A stretch of DNA of 64,000 bases, from contig JAFRGL010000006.1 in the NCBI GenBank assembly GCA_017433825.1, positions 62,001 through 126,000 on the forward strand, read 5' to 3'. The notes beneath the pieces are model-generated. The model had not been told where the DNA came from, did not search any database, and saw only the letters and a list, made by a program, of their open reading frames with translations. Position 1 is the stretch's first letter. Each line of letters begins with the position of its first letter. The stretch comes from Eubacterium sp. (lineage in GTDB: Bacteria; Bacillota; Clostridia; Lachnospirales; Lachnospiraceae). Shown in pieces: positions 62,298 to 64,000 of the stretch. A program made the translations under genes and the position numbers.

Positions 62298-62348
62298 AAA
62301 CCGGGGATGCAGTTCCTTGAAAAGGAACCGCATCCCCGGTTTATTTTT
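62298..62348. terminator. Bidirectional terminator between crh and mecA
   Basis: A 13-bp stem (62298-62310 with 62330-62342) and inner stem GTTCCTT/AAGGAAC (62312-62318 with 62322-62328), followed by TTATTTTTT. On the minus strand the T-rich stretch TTTATTTACC serves the convergent mecA. Confidence 0.88.
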
Positions 62349-62376
62349 TGCCGTAAATGGCAGGATACCGAAGGCT

Positions 62377-63168
62377 TTACAGCCTGGCCAGGTTTTCAAG
62401 CGCCGATTTCTCAATCAGGGCACAGTCATGCTCGGCAAGGCAGGCCTCGCCGGCGGGAGAGCAGACCGCGGGTACGGCATACTCGGTCAGAATATTGCAG
62501 ACACGGTTGAATTCCTCCGGATCGGTGCCCAAAGAATGTACGGTCAGCTGGTAAGGCGTGGCGGCATCAATCTTGAACAGCGCGTTTTCGCCTTCGAAGC
62601 TGCCTATGATATGTGCCACATGAATCAGGTCATCCAGACTGCGGAAACGGAATGCCCTTATCATATCAATGGGCACATCCGGAGCGGGACCTTCCTGACG
62701 CTTATGTCCGCCCGGATAAGAATCCTTCGGGGCTTTTCCGGCTTTTTCATGAGGCCGCTTCGCATCCTGGTCGCCGGCCTGGTCCCCGTCCGTCAGAAGC
62801 CGGTGGGCGTCCTTCAGTTTGTTGAAGAGGTTGAGCATGCTGTCAGCCCCGGCAAAATCAGGCGGAGGAAGCAGCGCGTCCCCGCCGGGAGAAAAGCGGG
62901 AGAACCGGGTATCCAGCTCCTCCGGATCCTCTACCTTGGTGATAACCAGCACAAGGGAATCCGGAAGGGGGACTGCTTCAATCATCAGAGGCACGTTTTT
63001 AATTTCAAAGCCCAGATCATTTCTGGCCTGGATCATCATATCCCGGAAAAGCGCCTTGATCTTGTCCGTGCCGTAACACAGCTCGGAAAGGCGTATCTGC
63101 CGGCTTATGAGCTCTTCGGTGGTTAAGGTGCACCGAATGGTATTGTCGTTGACTCGTTCTATTTTCAT
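62377..63168 (-). CDS. mecA: Adaptor protein MecA
   Basis: 263 residues. N-terminal MKIERVNDNTIRCTLTTEELISRQI and the DMMIQARNDLGFEIKNVPLMIEAVPL stretch are the substrate-binding MecA domain; an acidic, Pro/Gly-rich linker (about 90-165) leads to the C-terminal ClpC-binding domain (FRFRSLDDLIHVAHI, PYQLTVHSLGTDPEEFNRVCNILTEYA). It targets proteins to ClpCP for degradation. It has its own promoter (63229-63257). Confidence 0.92.
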   Translation of the reverse strand: MKIERVNDNTIRCTLTTEELISRQIRLSELCYGTDKIKALFRDMMIQARNDLGFEIKNVPLMIEAVPLPDSLVLVITKVEDPEELDTRFSRFSPGGDALLPPPDFAGADSMLNLFNKLKDAHRLLTDGDQAGDQDAKRPHEKAGKAPKDSYPGGHKRQEGPAPDVPIDMIRAFRFRSLDDLIHVAHIIGSFEGENALFKIDAATPYQLTVHSLGTDPEEFNRVCNILTEYAVPAVCSPAGEACLAEHDCALIEKSALENLARL

Positions 63169-63228
63169 TTTTATTTAACCTTCATAATACGGCCGAAGCC
63201 TGAAAACAATTACTTTTATTCCAACTAT

Positions 63229-63257
63229 ATAATATACCAAAATGCTGACATTTACAA
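63229..63257 (-). promoter_or_regulatory. Promoter of mecA
   Basis: Minus strand: TTGTAA (63252-63257), 17-bp spacer, TATTAT (63229-63234), 61 bp before the start codon. Confidence 0.6.
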
Positions 63258-63276
63258 TGCCCGATGATATTTTTCC

Positions 63277-63305
63277 TTGAAGTTTTCCGCCTGTTGGGGC
63301 ATAAT
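63277..63305 (+). promoter_or_regulatory. Promoter of the SH3-domain membrane protein
   Basis: TTGAAG (63277-63282), 17-bp spacer, CATAAT (63300-63305), 89 bp before the ATG at 63394. It is arranged back to back with the mecA promoter. Confidence 0.6.
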
Positions 63306-63393
63306 GTAGCATAAGAATGGGCTGTGTTTTGCGTTAGGGGGAGACCATGCTTCCCGCGGTATACAGTCTGTAAAAGCCCTTCGGAGGAACCGG

Positions 63394-64000
63394 ATGAAGA
63401 AAAAGAAAAAGAAACGCCCCGTGCCGTATAAAGGAATCATTGTTCTGATTATCATCGTGCTGGGGGCGGTATTTTTTATAAGCCGGCTTTCCGGAGGAAG
63501 GACCGTTTCACCGGGGGAATATTTCGGTGTGAAGGCGTCACAGGCGGCGGTTGTGGTGAACGGCCGCGTACTGGAGGCGAAAGGCATTACCGCAGACGGG
63601 AAGGTTTATATCCCTTACGAGTCTCTCTGGAATGAAATAGACGCCGGATTTTATCTGAAGGATGACGGCTCACTGGTGCTGACGCTCCCGTCCGAAACCC
63701 TTGTGTGGAAGGCGGAGGATGAGGGGAAACCTGTTCTGGAATCCGGAGGAACCATTTATGTATCCTCTGATGTGCTTCAGCAGAACGGCAGTCTGTACTG
63801 CGAGGTTTTCCATGAGCCGGAACGTGCAGTTGTTTTCACTTCTTATGACGGCTGGGAGCAGACTTCTGTTTTAAAGGAGACAAAAGTAAGGATGAAGCCT
63901 TCCGGTACCGGAAACATTGTGACTGTCCTGGCGGAAGGAAGCAGCGTATTCTGTACCGGAACGTCGGGAAGCTGGACGGAGGTGACTGCTGCAGATGGCT
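63394..64000 (+). CDS. Membrane-anchored SH3-domain protein, probably with GH18 domain beyond the window (partial)
   Basis: The first 202 residues of a protein that runs off the window. A very basic start MKKKKKKR is followed by one TM segment (about 15-29, IIVLIIIVLGAVFFI), an extracellular domain like the copper-amine-oxidase N-terminal fold (VVVNGRVLEAKGITADGKVYIPYESL), and the start of a bacterial SH3 domain (TKVRMKPSGTGNIVTVLAEGSSVFC). In Lachnospiraceae this layout commonly precedes a GH18 (YaaH-like) glucosidase domain; that part is outside the window and inferred. RBS CGGAGGAA precedes 63394. Confidence 0.75.
   Translation, partial: MKKKKKKRPVPYKGIIVLIIIVLGAVFFISRLSGGRTVSPGEYFGVKASQAAVVVNGRVLEAKGITADGKVYIPYESLWNEIDAGFYLKDDGSLVLTLPSETLVWKAEDEGKPVLESGGTIYVSSDVLQQNGSLYCEVFHEPERAVVFTSYDGWEQTSVLKETKVRMKPSGTGNIVTVLAEGSSVFCTGTSGSWTEVTAADG

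Noticed and set aside
62317-63126. Plus-strand frame opposite mecA
   Set aside because: MecA is clearly recognisable on the minus strand; the overlapping frame shows no family.
1-64000. CRISPR array, prophage or insertion sequence
   Set aside because: No regularly spaced direct repeats, transposase, integrase cargo or phage structural genes were seen.

Overview
The window looks like a chromosomal segment from a low-to-medium GC anaerobic Firmicute, most likely a gut-type clostridium of the Lachnospiraceae kind. The reasons are strong AGGAGG-type ribosome sites, the Gram-positive regulators MecA, WhiA, RapZ and a Crh-like HPr, lipoprotein-rich gene content, Cys-rich and InlB-type surface proteins, and RsbU/SpoIIE-type phosphatases. 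This assignment rests on gene content only; there is no rRNA in the window. I see no insertion sequence, prophage or CRISPR array.

Layout, 1-13 kb: an OhrR-type peroxide operon (regulator, glutathione peroxidase, metallo-hydrolase fused to rubredoxin), a GH5 lipoprotein, an unusual NifX-like/FKBP fusion with a His/Cys-rich metal linker, an esterase, a metal operon (HMA protein plus ZIP transporter) behind a palindromic operator, an ArsR/DUF2087 operon behind a 46-bp palindrome, an EamA transporter, a sugar acetyltransferase and a RACo-like ferredoxin-ASKHA protein. 13-25 kb: secreted and membrane signalling proteins, namely a papain-like lipoprotein, another lipoprotein, and two paralogous membrane PP2C (RsbU-like) phosphatases. 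The second phosphatase carries its own RsbW-like kinase domain and follows a lipoprotein with a Cys-based phosphatase motif. A type-B carboxylesterase and a VanX-like dipeptidase lie in the same region.

25-43 kb: a two-component cassette made of a 7-TM kinase-like protein, a second sensor kinase, a histidine-phosphatase-fold protein and a NarL-type regulator. It is translationally coupled to a 1274-residue surface protein and followed by a second giant secreted protein and a lipoprotein. After it come a radical SAM protein, a MATE exporter behind a consensus promoter plus a short terminated leader, and a divergent MoaF-like gene. 43-64 kb is mostly core genome: an M4-like protease, three tRNAs (Thr, a CAT tRNA, Asp), XerD, a PHP phosphatase, the glycolytic genes gap-pgk-tpiA and pyk, dtd, trmB, then carB-murB-rapZ-whiA-crh, mecA and the start of an SH3-containing membrane protein.

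The most unusual items are the NifX-FKBP fusion, the surface-protein two-component cassette, the kinase-phosphatase fusion next to an extracellular Cys phosphatase, the terminated leader before the MATE gene, a highly structured about 140-bp element between pgk and tpiA, and a cluster of DnaA-box-like 9-mers between dtd and a lipoprotein gene.
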